NCBI RefSeq assembly: GCF_029626025.1
Contig: NZ_JARUBF010000001.1
Coordinates: 2,790,001-2,854,000 of the forward strand
Length of the DNA: 64,000 nt
DNA from: Solwaraspora sp. WMMD406
GTDB taxonomy: Bacteria; Actinomycetota; Actinomycetes; Mycobacteriales; Micromonosporaceae
Direction of reading: 5' to 3'
The notes beneath the pieces are model-generated. The model saw only the letters and a program-made list of their open reading frames with translations. It was not told where the DNA came from and searched no databases. The translations under genes were made by a program, and so were the position numbers. Of this stretch, positions 1 to 7,357 are shown piece by piece (position 1 is the first letter of the stretch; the number at the start of each line of letters is the position of its first letter).

Positions 1-524
1 CGAAGTGGACCAGGATCCCCCGGCAGGAACCCGGTTTCCGGATGGCGATGGCGGTCACCGACTCGGCGTCGGCCGCCCGCTACGGATTGCACACCGCGCA
101 GCTGTGCCACTCCTCGGTGACACCGGACGGCGGGCACACCGCCACCGACTGCCGGTCGGCCACCGAGGCGCAGCTGGGGACCGCCCTCGACGCGATGGTT
201 CCCAGCACGGTCGAGGGGGTACGGGCGATCGACCCGGCCGCGGTCTGGGCCCGGCCGCAGGCGTACCCGTTGACGATGGTCAGCTACGCGGTCGCGGACA
301 CGTCGGCGCCGGCCGATGCCCGCCGCGACTACGCCGGCCTGCTGCGGCACGCCGCCGGGCCCGGACAGACCCCGGGCGTCGAGCCGGGCACCCTGCCGGA
401 AGGCTACGTGCCGTTGCCGGCGGCGTGGCGCGAGCAGACCCGGGCCGCCGCGGACCTGCTGGAGCGCTACGTCGCGCCCACCACGCCGGCACCCACACCC
501 GGTCCCACCCCGTTACCTTTTTGA
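1..524 (+). pseudogene. 5' part of a PstS-like surface protein, cut by an IS110 element (left end outside window)
   Basis: The frame is open from the left edge and ends at a TGA (522-524) supplied by the inserted element. The visible residues resemble the C-terminal lobe of PstS-type phosphate-binding proteins, including the YPLTMVSYAV stretch, followed by a Thr/Pro-rich linker (PTTPAPTPGPTPLP). The same frame resumes at 1980 with more Pro/Ala linker and a membrane helix. The intact protein was therefore probably an extracellular solute-binding domain on a C-terminal membrane anchor, rather than the usual lipoprotein. The truncated product would lack the anchor and be released. Family assignment is moderate because the N-terminal domain is not in the window. 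Confidence 0.7.
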
Positions 525-749
525 TCGTCCCCAGCCGGGGACTGCTCGGTCGCCCGGCTCGGTATGACTGAATGCCCCTGTCGTACGCATGATCCGGGGG
601 GTGTTGTCGCCGAGCCGGGTGGCGTCGGCGGACCGCTGATAGGGACCCGGCCACCCCGTCGTGGGGTAGGTCTCTCCGTAACGTGGATGCCGGCAGTCCG
701 ACGCTATGACCAGCGGCCGAGCCAGGCCATCGCCGTGAGGAGGCAAGCT
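519..749 (+). ncRNA. Non-coding left end of the IS110 element; candidate bridge RNA region
   Basis: This 231-nt stretch precedes the transposase. In IS110-type elements the non-coding left end encodes a bridge RNA with target- and donor-binding loops (established for IS621). It contains small hairpins, such as TCCCC-AGCC-GGGGA at 529-542. It also holds short matches to the junctions: ATAGGGAC (639-646) recurs at 1964-1971 near the right end, and ACCCGG plus CCACCCCGT (645-659) recurs in the left flank (497-513) with a 2-nt gap. The RNA itself is not demonstrated. Confidence 0.45.
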
Positions 750-1955
750 GTGCACGACGGGTTCGGCGTCTTCATCGGACTCGACGTCGGCAAGGAAGGA
801 CACCACGCGGTCGCGTTGAACCGCGACGGCAAGCGGCTGCACGACGCGACGCTGCCCAACACCGAAACCGGGCTGCGGAAACTGTTCGACAAACTCGCCC
901 GGCACGGCCAGATCCTGGCCGTGGTCGACCAGCCCGCCTCGATCGGCGCGCTGCCCGTCGCGGTCGCCCGCGCCTGCGGCCACCAGGTCGCCTACCTGCC
1001 CGGTCTGGTCATGCGCCGCCTGGCCGACCTGCACCCCGGCACCGCGAAGACCGACGCCCGCGACGCCTACGTCATCGCCGACGCCGCCCGCACCCTGCCC
1101 CACACCCTGCGCCGGGTCGACACCGGCGACGACGCCCTGGCCGAGCTGGAGGTGATGGTCGGCTACGACGACGACCTCGCCGGCGAGGTCACCCGCGTCG
1201 CCAACCGCATCCGGGGCCTGCTCACCCAGATCCACCCACCCCTGGAACGCGTCCTCGGCCCGAAACTGCAGCACCCCGCCGTCCTGGAAGCCATCTCGCG
1301 GTGCGGCGGACCCACCGGCATCCGCAAGGCAGGCCGGGCGAAACTCACCGAGATCGTCAAGGCCCGCGCGCCACGCATGGGCGCCCGCCTGGTCGACCAG
1401 ATCTTCACCGCGCTCGACGCGCAGACCGTCGTGGTTCCCGGCACCACCGCCGCCGAGACCGTCCTTCCCCGACTCGCCGACAACCTGCGTGACCTGCTGC
1501 GCCAACGCGACAAGGTCGCCGAACAGGTCGAAGGGATGCTTGATGCGCACCCTCTTGCCCCGGTCCTGACCTCGATGCCCGGCATCGGCGTCAGGACCGC
1601 GGCCCGCATCCTGCTCGAAGTCGGCGACGGCACCTCGTTCCCCACCCCCGGCCACCTGGCCGCCTACGCCGGCCTGGCCCCGGTCACCCGCCGCTCCGGC
1701 ACCAGCATCCGTGGCGAACACCCACCCAAGGGCGGCAACAAGCAGCTGAAACGCGCGTTCTTCCTGTCCGCGTTCGCCGCTCTCGCCGACCCGCTCAGCC
1801 GCGCCTACTACGACCGCAAACGCGCTGAGGGCAAGAAACACAACGCCGCCCTCATCTGCCTCGCCCGCCGCCGCGTCGACGTCCTCCACGCCATGCTCCG
1901 CACCCAACGGCCATACCAGCCCAAACCGGCGGACGAACCCCGCCTCGCTGCTTGA
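750..1955 (+). CDS. IS110-family transposase (DEDD RuvC-like plus Tnp20 domains)
   Basis: This is the recombinase of the insertion sequence, 401 residues. The N-terminal RuvC-like domain shows the first Asp in IGLDVGKEGH and the paired Asp in KTDARDAYVIADAART. The usual Glu position appears as VVDQPASIG, a variant I believe is common among actinobacterial members. The C-terminal Tnp20 domain carries MPGIGVRTAARILLEVGD, then AAYAGLAP and RRSGTSIRG, which should contain the serine nucleophile. I chose the GTG at 750 because an AGGAGG-like site lies about 8 bases upstream; an in-frame extension back to 564 would run through the element's non-coding end. It looks intact and potentially active. 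Confidence 0.93.
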   Translation: MHDGFGVFIGLDVGKEGHHAVALNRDGKRLHDATLPNTETGLRKLFDKLARHGQILAVVDQPASIGALPVAVARACGHQVAYLPGLVMRRLADLHPGTAKTDARDAYVIADAARTLPHTLRRVDTGDDALAELEVMVGYDDDLAGEVTRVANRIRGLLTQIHPPLERVLGPKLQHPAVLEAISRCGGPTGIRKAGRAKLTEIVKARAPRMGARLVDQIFTALDAQTVVVPGTTAAETVLPRLADNLRDLLRQRDKVAEQVEGMLDAHPLAPVLTSMPGIGVRTAARILLEVGDGTSFPTPGHLAAYAGLAPVTRRSGTSIRGEHPPKGGNKQLKRAFFLSAFAALADPLSRAYYDRKRAEGKKHNAALICLARRRVDVLHAMLRTQRPYQPKPADEPRLAA

Positions 1956-1979
1956 CAGAACCCATAGGGACACCCCCCT

Positions 1980-2258
1980 GCCGCCGCCCCGCCCACCGAT
2001 CCGGTGCCGCCGCCCACCGCCGCGCCGTCGCTGCCGACCGCGCCGCCGGACCCCGGCGACAACCCGTCGCCGGGACTGGTCGCTAGCCCGCCGCAGCCCG
2101 AGGTGGCACCGGCCGCCCGGGCCACCCCCGCCAGTCCACTGGGCATGGTGCGGTATCTGCTGATCGCTGCCTTGCTGGTCGGGCTGGTCGGCGGCATCGC
2201 CGGACCGATCCTGCGGCGACTCGCCACCAGGCCACCAGCCGGAACGGCCGGTCCGTGA
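1980..2258 (+). pseudogene. 3' part of the IS-split PstS-like surface protein (linker and membrane anchor)
   Basis: This segment continues the frame of the fragment that ends at 524. It encodes a Pro/Ala-rich linker, then one hydrophobic helix (YLLIAALLVGLVGGIAGPIL) and a basic tail (RRLATRPP), the layout of a C-terminal stop-transfer anchor. It has no convincing start of its own; a GTG at 2004 sits inside the linker without a clear Shine-Dalgarno. It is best read as the orphaned 3' end of the interrupted gene. The downstream PstS-like gene begins 151 bp later. Confidence 0.7.
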
Positions 2259-2409
2259 CACCGGGGCACCGCCAGGCCGGTCACCGTTCATCCGGCCTAC
2301 GTGTTGGCGGAACACACCAGCCCGAAACGTTCGCCTGCCGGCGGTATCTCCCCACGCCGGTCACGAAAGACGATACCCACGGCCCATCTGCCAGCAGAAA
2401 GGGAGCAGG

Positions 2410-3546
2410 ATGAAAATCAGATCGATGGGGCGGTTGGTGACCGTCGGCCTCGGCGCCGTCGTCGCCCTGACCGTCGCGGCCACCCCCGCGGTCGCGGATC
2501 CGTCGCCCGTCACCGAATACCGGACGCTCGCCGCCACCGGATCGGACACCACTCAGGACGTCCTCAACGGACTGGGCAACGTGATCACCTCCGGCGGCAA
2601 CCGGGTCATCGCCTCCTGGGACGCCCGGGGCACCGCGACCATCAAGACCAAAGCCAGCGGGTGCACGTTCAACCGGCCCAACGGCTCCGGCAACGGACGT
2701 CGGGCGCTGCGCGCGTCCAACGGCGAGGACCTCGGCGGCACCCACGGCGGCGCCGGCTTCTGGGAAGGCACCAACGTCCAGGGCTGCGTCGACGTCGCCC
2801 GGTCGTCGTCGTACGGCGGCGGCGAGACTCCGTCGACCACCGGCAACTACACCTACATCCCGTTCGGGGTGGACGCGCTGTCGCTGGCGGTCAACCAGAA
2901 CGGCGACCTGCCGTTCAACATGTCGTTCGCGCAGATCCAGCGGGTCTACAAGTGCTTCGACAGCCGCATCGCGGGCAACCCGGTGCAGCCACGGGCCATC
3001 CAGGCCGGCTCCGGCACCTGGGAGTTCTGGATGACCAAGATGCAGATCAACGAAACCGAGATCAGCCTCGGTGACTACCCCTGCCTGACCACCCTTCCCC
3101 GGGTGCAGGAGCACGACGGCACCGCGCTGACCGGCAACCCGACCCACGTCCTGCCGTTCAGCTCCGGGCAGTTCCTGGCGCAGTCCAACACCGCCGCCAT
3201 CCAGAACCTGACCGGTGTGACCGTCGCCGACCGGCGCGGTCCGGCCCGGCCGGTCGGGGTCAGCATGCCCGGCCAGCCGGTCGTGCAGCCGATCGTCGGC
3301 GGCGTCACCAACCCCAACTTCGGTCTGCGCCGGGACGTCTACAACGTCGTCCCGACCGCGAAGCTCACCGACCCGCTGATCGCGTCGACCTTCGTCGGCG
3401 GATCGTCGTCGGTCTGCACCGCGACGGTCGACGACGGCGGCAGCCCGCGCAACGTGGTGCAGCTGTTCGGCTTCGGCCTGCGGACCACCACCGTGGATCC
3501 GCTCAACGCCGCCTGCGGCTACAGCAACCTGCGGTTCAACAGCTGA
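2410..3546 (+). CDS. Secreted PstS-like substrate-binding protein
   Basis: This is a 378-residue exported protein. The signal peptide has a basic start (MKIRSMGR), a hydrophobic core and a likely AVA-D cleavage site near residue 33. There is no lipobox, so it is secreted or held by partners. The mature part begins with TGSDTTQDVLNGLGN and has SGTWEFWMTKM mid-protein, both at positions where PstS-type binding proteins contact the anion. The start has a GGGAGCAGG ribosome site directly upstream. It follows a second, membrane-anchored PstS-like gene and precedes the LPNTG gene. Phosphate binding is plausible but unproven, because no PstC or PstA permease gene lies nearby. Confidence 0.75.
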   Translation: MKIRSMGRLVTVGLGAVVALTVAATPAVADPSPVTEYRTLAATGSDTTQDVLNGLGNVITSGGNRVIASWDARGTATIKTKASGCTFNRPNGSGNGRRALRASNGEDLGGTHGGAGFWEGTNVQGCVDVARSSSYGGGETPSTTGNYTYIPFGVDALSLAVNQNGDLPFNMSFAQIQRVYKCFDSRIAGNPVQPRAIQAGSGTWEFWMTKMQINETEISLGDYPCLTTLPRVQEHDGTALTGNPTHVLPFSSGQFLAQSNTAAIQNLTGVTVADRRGPARPVGVSMPGQPVVQPIVGGVTNPNFGLRRDVYNVVPTAKLTDPLIASTFVGGSSSVCTATVDDGGSPRNVVQLFGFGLRTTTVDPLNAACGYSNLRFNS

Positions 3547-3562
3547 CCTGTCAGCACCGTGC

Positions 3563-3594
3563 GGGTCCGGGCCACCGTCAGGTGACCCGGACCC
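3563..3594 (+). terminator. Hairpin between the PstS-like and LPNTG genes
   Basis: GGGTCCGGG and CCCGGACCC form the outer stem, and an inner CACC/GGTG stem closes a GTCA loop with one mismatch between them. No T-run follows, so it may attenuate rather than stop transcription of the downstream surface genes. Confidence 0.6.
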
Positions 3595-3625
3595 ACCGCA
3601 CGTCGGAGCACCACCGGAGGAGACC

Positions 3626-5266
3626 ATGACCAGGACCGGGCGATACCGGACCCTCGCCGCGTCGACCGTCGCCCTCGTCGGCCTCGGCGCCGTCGTCGTC
3701 GCGACGCTGCTGGCGCTGACCGCGCCGGCGCAGGCGGCGTCGTTGGGCGAGGTGCAGTTGTCGCAGACCAGCGGCGGTGTGTCGGATGAGCCGATGTTCG
3801 TCAGCGCGTCGAGTGCGGCGTGTCCGGCGGGGTTCGGGGAGAACGCTGGTTTGCGGATCGGTCGTCCGGGTGGGCCGTACTCGAATCTGGGTCGTCCGCT
3901 TGGTGGTGGTGGGTTCGATTCGGCGCCGGTGACGATCGAGGCGAACCGGTCGTTCACCACGGCGATCGGTGGGTCGGCTCCGGCGGCGGGTGAGTGGTGG
4001 GTGATCATCGAGTGCTACAGCCTGACCGAGGGGCGGCACCCGGACGAGTTCGTCACCCCGATCACCGTCTGTGACACCCTGTGGCGGGTCGGCAGCGGTT
4101 GCGGCGCCGCCACCACGACCCAGCTGACGCTGGTGACCGAGCCGGCCGGCCAGGTGCCGTCCGGTGCCGAGGTGACGCTGACCGCCACCGTCGAGCCGGC
4201 GACCGCGACCGGCGTCGTCCGCTTCCGCAGCAGCACCGACGACGGCAACGGCGCGCCCGGCGACCTCGGCGAGGCGACCGTCACCGACGGCGTCGCGCGC
4301 CTGGCCACCACCGGCCTCACCGTGGTTTTCGGCACGCAGGTCGCGTACACGATCACGGCCAGTTTCGTCCCGGCCGATACCGACGTATACGCACCGTCGT
4401 CGGCGACCGCCCCACTCCTGGCATACGTCGGGTTGCCGCCCGCCGGGCTGGCTCTGGAGGTCAGCCCGGACAGCCCCGCGCCAGCCGGTGCTCCGGTCGT
4501 GCTGACCGCCCGTACCAGTCCGGGTGACGTCGCCGGCACCGTCAGCTTCAGCCGTAGGCTGGCCGACGCGCCGGTCTTCGAGCCTTTCGCCGAGCAGGCC
4601 GTCACCGCCGGGACGGCGACGGCCACAGTCTCGGGGCTGGCCGCCGGCCGCTACGACTTCCAGGCCCGGTTCGTGCCGGCGGCCGACAGCGGGTACGCCG
4701 AGTCGGAGTTCGTCACCCTGGCCGGCTACCAGATCGGCACCGCCGCCGAGCCGCAGTCGACCAGTACGTCGTTGACCGTGTCGCCGGCCGGGCAGCGGAC
4801 CGTGGACACCGAGCTGACCCTCACCGCGACGGTCACGCCGAACGCGGCCGCCGGCAGCATCCGGTTTCTCGACGGTGACGTCACCCTGGCCACGGTCATC
4901 CTCAGCGGTGGGACGGCCAGCCACCGTACGGCGTCGCTCGCCCTCGGCAGCCATCAGCTCAAGGCCGTCTTCGTGCCGGCGGACGCCGAAGCCTACACCG
5001 CCTCCGAGTCGCCGGTGACCACTGTGGAGATCACCGCCAGCGGTGGTGGCGGTGGTGGTGGAGGAGGCAGCGGTGGTGGTGGAGGCAGTGGTGGTGGGAA
5101 CGACGACAGGCTGCCGAACACCGGTCTGCCGCTGATCACCATCGGGCTTGTCGGTCTGTCGCTGATCGGCGTCGGCTCGGGCACGCTCCTGGCCACCCGC
5201 CGTCAGCCGCAGCGACCGCCGGTGGACTGGCCGGACGCCGACGTGCCGGACGGCCCCCGGCCATGA
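3626..5266 (+). CDS. LPXTG-anchored Ig-repeat surface protein
   Basis: This 546-residue exported protein has a signal peptide ending near AQAASLG. Next comes a domain of about 110 residues with two Cys (AACPAGFG and IIECYSL) that is nearly identical to one in the protein at 7358. Three or four bacterial Ig-like (Big_5-type) repeats follow, recognised by LTATVEPATATGVVRF and LTATVTPNAAAGSIRF. A Gly/Ser-rich linker leads to the sorting signal LPNTG, a hydrophobic helix and a TRR tail. It should be cleaved at LPNT-G by a sortase and linked to peptidoglycan. A GGAGGAG site precedes the ATG. The stop overlaps the sortase-like gene by 4 bases, implying co-translation. Confidence 0.88.
   Translation: MTRTGRYRTLAASTVALVGLGAVVVATLLALTAPAQAASLGEVQLSQTSGGVSDEPMFVSASSAACPAGFGENAGLRIGRPGGPYSNLGRPLGGGGFDSAPVTIEANRSFTTAIGGSAPAAGEWWVIIECYSLTEGRHPDEFVTPITVCDTLWRVGSGCGAATTTQLTLVTEPAGQVPSGAEVTLTATVEPATATGVVRFRSSTDDGNGAPGDLGEATVTDGVARLATTGLTVVFGTQVAYTITASFVPADTDVYAPSSATAPLLAYVGLPPAGLALEVSPDSPAPAGAPVVLTARTSPGDVAGTVSFSRRLADAPVFEPFAEQAVTAGTATATVSGLAAGRYDFQARFVPAADSGYAESEFVTLAGYQIGTAAEPQSTSTSLTVSPAGQRTVDTELTLTATVTPNAAAGSIRFLDGDVTLATVILSGGTASHRTASLALGSHQLKAVFVPADAEAYTASESPVTTVEITASGGGGGGGGGSGGGGGSGGGNDDRLPNTGLPLITIGLVGLSLIGVGSGTLLATRRQPQRPPVDWPDADVPDGPRP
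3720..4070 (+). repeat. 351-bp near-perfect direct repeat, copy A (partner 7437-7787)
   Basis: Aligned by eye with an offset of 3717, the two copies differ at one base (G at 3961 versus T at 7678), giving Ala versus Ser in the protein. The identity starts at the end of the signal peptide and stops abruptly at the end of the Cys-containing domain. Codon choice inside is rich in G/T third positions (GGT, CGT, TTG), unlike the C-rich flanks. Confidence 0.95.
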
Positions 5267-6237
5267 CCACCACGCTGCCACCGGCGGCGCTGTCGACGCC
5301 ACCCGTACCGGACCCGGTCCGGCGACCGGAACCGTCCGACCCGGTCGGGTCGTCGCTGCCGCCGCAGCGGCTCACCTACTACCTGCCCGGCACCGCGCTG
5401 ACCATCCTCGCCGTGGTGCTGCTCGGCTTCGTGGTGCACCTGACGGTCATCTCCCACCTGCAGTACGCCCGCAACCAGCAGACCGCGTTCGCCGACTTCC
5501 GTGCGGACCTGGCCCGGGGCACCGCGCCAGTCGGCCAGACCCAGGTCGAGTACGTCGACGGAGTTGCCGGCCAGGAGCATGTCGTCGACCCGGGTACCCC
5601 GGTCGCGGTGCTGCGGATTCCAGCGATCGACCTGCAGACGGTGGTGGTCTCCGGCACCAGTGGCGAGACGCTGCGGCAGGGGCCGGGCCACCGCCGTGAC
5701 ACGGTGCTGCCCGGTCAGCCCGGCACCAGCGTCCTGCTCGGCCGCAAAGGCGCCTACGGTGCCCCGTTCCGAGACCTGGACCTGCTGCTGCCCGGCGACG
5801 AGATCGTGGTGGTCACCGGACAGGGTGAGCACACCTATCGGGTCCTCGGTGTACGCCGGGCCGGCGACCCGGTTCCGGCGCCGCTGACCGACGGCGACGG
5901 CCGGCTCACCCTGGTCACCGCCGACGGACCGCGCTACCTGCCCCAGGATCTGCTGCGGGTCGACGCCGACCTGGTGTCCGAACCGCAACCCGCGCCACCC
6001 CGACGGTTCGGCGCGGCGGCGCTACCCGCCAGTGAACAGGCACAAGCCGGCGACGACGCCGCGTGGACGCCGCTGATGCTGTGGTGTCAGGCGCTGTTCC
6101 TGGCCGGGTTGGCCGTCGCCTACCTGCGGGCGCGGTGGGGCGGCTGGCAGGCGTGGATATGCGGGCTGCCGGTGTTCGCCGCCCTCGGGTTCGCCGCCAC
6201 CGACCAGATAGCCCGACTGCTGCCGAATCTCCTGTGA
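5263..6237 (+). CDS. Sortase-fold membrane protein lacking the catalytic His and Cys
   Basis: This 324-residue protein has one N-terminal membrane helix, an extracellular sortase-like domain and two C-terminal helices. Class D/E sortase landmarks are visible: VLRIPAIDL, GPGHRRDTVLPGQPG, GAPFRDLDLLLPGDEI and LTLVT. Where sortases carry the catalytic His (GHRTTYG-type) this protein reads GRKGAYG, and where TLVTC would give the nucleophile it reads TLVTA. Both residues are missing, so transpeptidase activity is unlikely. It may act as a scaffold or recognition partner for the LPNTG and LPRTG proteins encoded beside it. Its ATG overlaps the upstream stop (ATGA). A mis-aligned active site is possible but the motifs are clear. 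Confidence 0.85.
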   Translation: MTTTLPPAALSTPPVPDPVRRPEPSDPVGSSLPPQRLTYYLPGTALTILAVVLLGFVVHLTVISHLQYARNQQTAFADFRADLARGTAPVGQTQVEYVDGVAGQEHVVDPGTPVAVLRIPAIDLQTVVVSGTSGETLRQGPGHRRDTVLPGQPGTSVLLGRKGAYGAPFRDLDLLLPGDEIVVVTGQGEHTYRVLGVRRAGDPVPAPLTDGDGRLTLVTADGPRYLPQDLLRVDADLVSEPQPAPPRRFGAAALPASEQAQAGDDAAWTPLMLWCQALFLAGLAVAYLRARWGGWQAWICGLPVFAALGFAATDQIARLLPNLL

Positions 6238-6260
6238 CGTACCTCGACAAGGGAACTGCC

Positions 6261-7208
6261 ATGGCCGCTGCCGCCGAAGCCGACCTGACCCGCACCCGGC
6301 TGGACCTGGCCGCCGTGGGTGACCAGCCGCCCGATCCCGATCGTGACGACGCGCATGGCTCTGCCCCTGGCCGGGCCGGCGACGCCGCTGGCGCGGTCGG
6401 CGACGCCCCGGGACGGGCCGGCGACGCGGCCGCGCTGGGAACCCTCGACGCCCGAGCGGTCTCCGCCTGGTTCGGCGAACGCAAAGTGCTCGACCGGGTG
6501 TCGCTGACCATGCCGGCCGGGCAGGTGACCGCGCTGATCGGCCCGTCCGGATGCGGCAAGTCGACGTTCCTGCGGATCCTCAACCGGATGCACGAGCTGG
6601 TACCCAGCGCTGCCCTCGCCGGAGAGGTCCTGCTCGACGGGCACGACCTCTACTCGCCGCAGCGTCGGCTGACCGACGCCCGCCGACAAGTGGGCATGGT
6701 GTTCCAGAAACCCAACCCGTTCCCCGCGATGTCGATCTACGACAACGTGCTCGCCGGCCTCAAACTCACCGGCACGCGGGCTTCCCGGTCCGTCCGCGAC
6801 GACCTGGTCGAGGAGACACTCAGCAAAGCCGGCCTCTGGAAGGAGGTCCGGGACCGTCTACGTTCCCCCGGCGGGGCGCTTTCCGGCGGGCAACAGCAAC
6901 GGCTCTGTATCGCCAGGTCGCTGGCGATCCGCCCCCGAGTGCTGCTGATGGACGAACCGTGCTCCGCGCTGGACCCGACCTCCACCCGCCGCATCGAGCA
7001 GACCATCGCCGAGCTGGCCAGCGAAGTCACCATCGTGATCGTCACCCACAACATGCAGCAGGCCGCCCGGGTGTCCCATCGATGTGCCTTCTTCCTCGCC
7101 GAACACGGCACACCAGGGGCGATAGTCGAACATGGATCGACCGCTGCGATGTTCGACGCGCCGCGCGACGAGCGGACCGCCGACTACGTGCACGGCCGGT
7201 TCGGATGA
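6261..7208 (+). CDS. PstB-type ABC transporter ATPase with an N-terminal extension
   Basis: This 315-residue cytoplasmic ATPase has Walker A GPSGCGKST, Q-loop FQKPNPFP, signature LSGGQQQR, Walker B VLLMDEP and the switch His in VTHNMQQA. The GMVFQKPNPFPAMSIYDNV block is typical of PstB, the energiser of phosphate import. PstB is usually near 250 residues; here about 60 Ala/Asp/Gly-rich residues precede the nucleotide-binding domain. I chose the ATG at 6261, with AAGGGA about 7 bases upstream, over a GTG at 6234 that overlaps the previous stop. No permease gene is adjacent, so its membrane partner is unknown. Confidence 0.88.
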   Translation: MAAAAEADLTRTRLDLAAVGDQPPDPDRDDAHGSAPGRAGDAAGAVGDAPGRAGDAAALGTLDARAVSAWFGERKVLDRVSLTMPAGQVTALIGPSGCGKSTFLRILNRMHELVPSAALAGEVLLDGHDLYSPQRRLTDARRQVGMVFQKPNPFPAMSIYDNVLAGLKLTGTRASRSVRDDLVEETLSKAGLWKEVRDRLRSPGGALSGGQQQRLCIARSLAIRPRVLLMDEPCSALDPTSTRRIEQTIAELASEVTIVIVTHNMQQAARVSHRCAFFLAEHGTPGAIVEHGSTAAMFDAPRDERTADYVHGRFG

Positions 7209-7357
7209 GCGTCGCTGGGGCCGGCACCGGAAGTTAGCCTCCCGCACGTTCGGCGGAGACGTTGGCCTGCCCACCGGGTCACGACCCGTGTGAAGCCTGA
7301 GTGCCGGCCGGACCAGCAAGGCCCGGCCTAGCGCCACCTCAAGAGAGGAAGTGATTC

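Larger units (their letters stand above)
519..1979 (+). mobile_element. IS110-family insertion sequence, about 1461 bp
   Basis: A single DEDD-type transposase gene lies inside an interrupted host gene. No terminal inverted repeats are evident, as expected for IS110. The boundaries are inferred from a CT core: CCT at 516-518 and CCT at 1977-1979 lie in the same host frame. Removing 1461 bp (487 codons) between them rejoins the Pro-rich linker (PTPLP to AAAPPTDPV) without a shift. The exact ends are inference, since one in three random junction choices would also keep frame. Confidence 0.8.

Noticed and set aside
513-2315. Long - strand frame opposite the IS110 element and flanks
   Set aside because: It is the high-GC shadow of the transposase; it spans the inferred insertion junctions and shows no domain, and the + strand protein is unmistakable.
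2281-4008. Long - strand frame opposite the PstS-like and LPNTG genes
   Set aside because: Gly/Val/Arg-rich shadow without a ribosome site; the + strand proteins have signal peptides and motifs.
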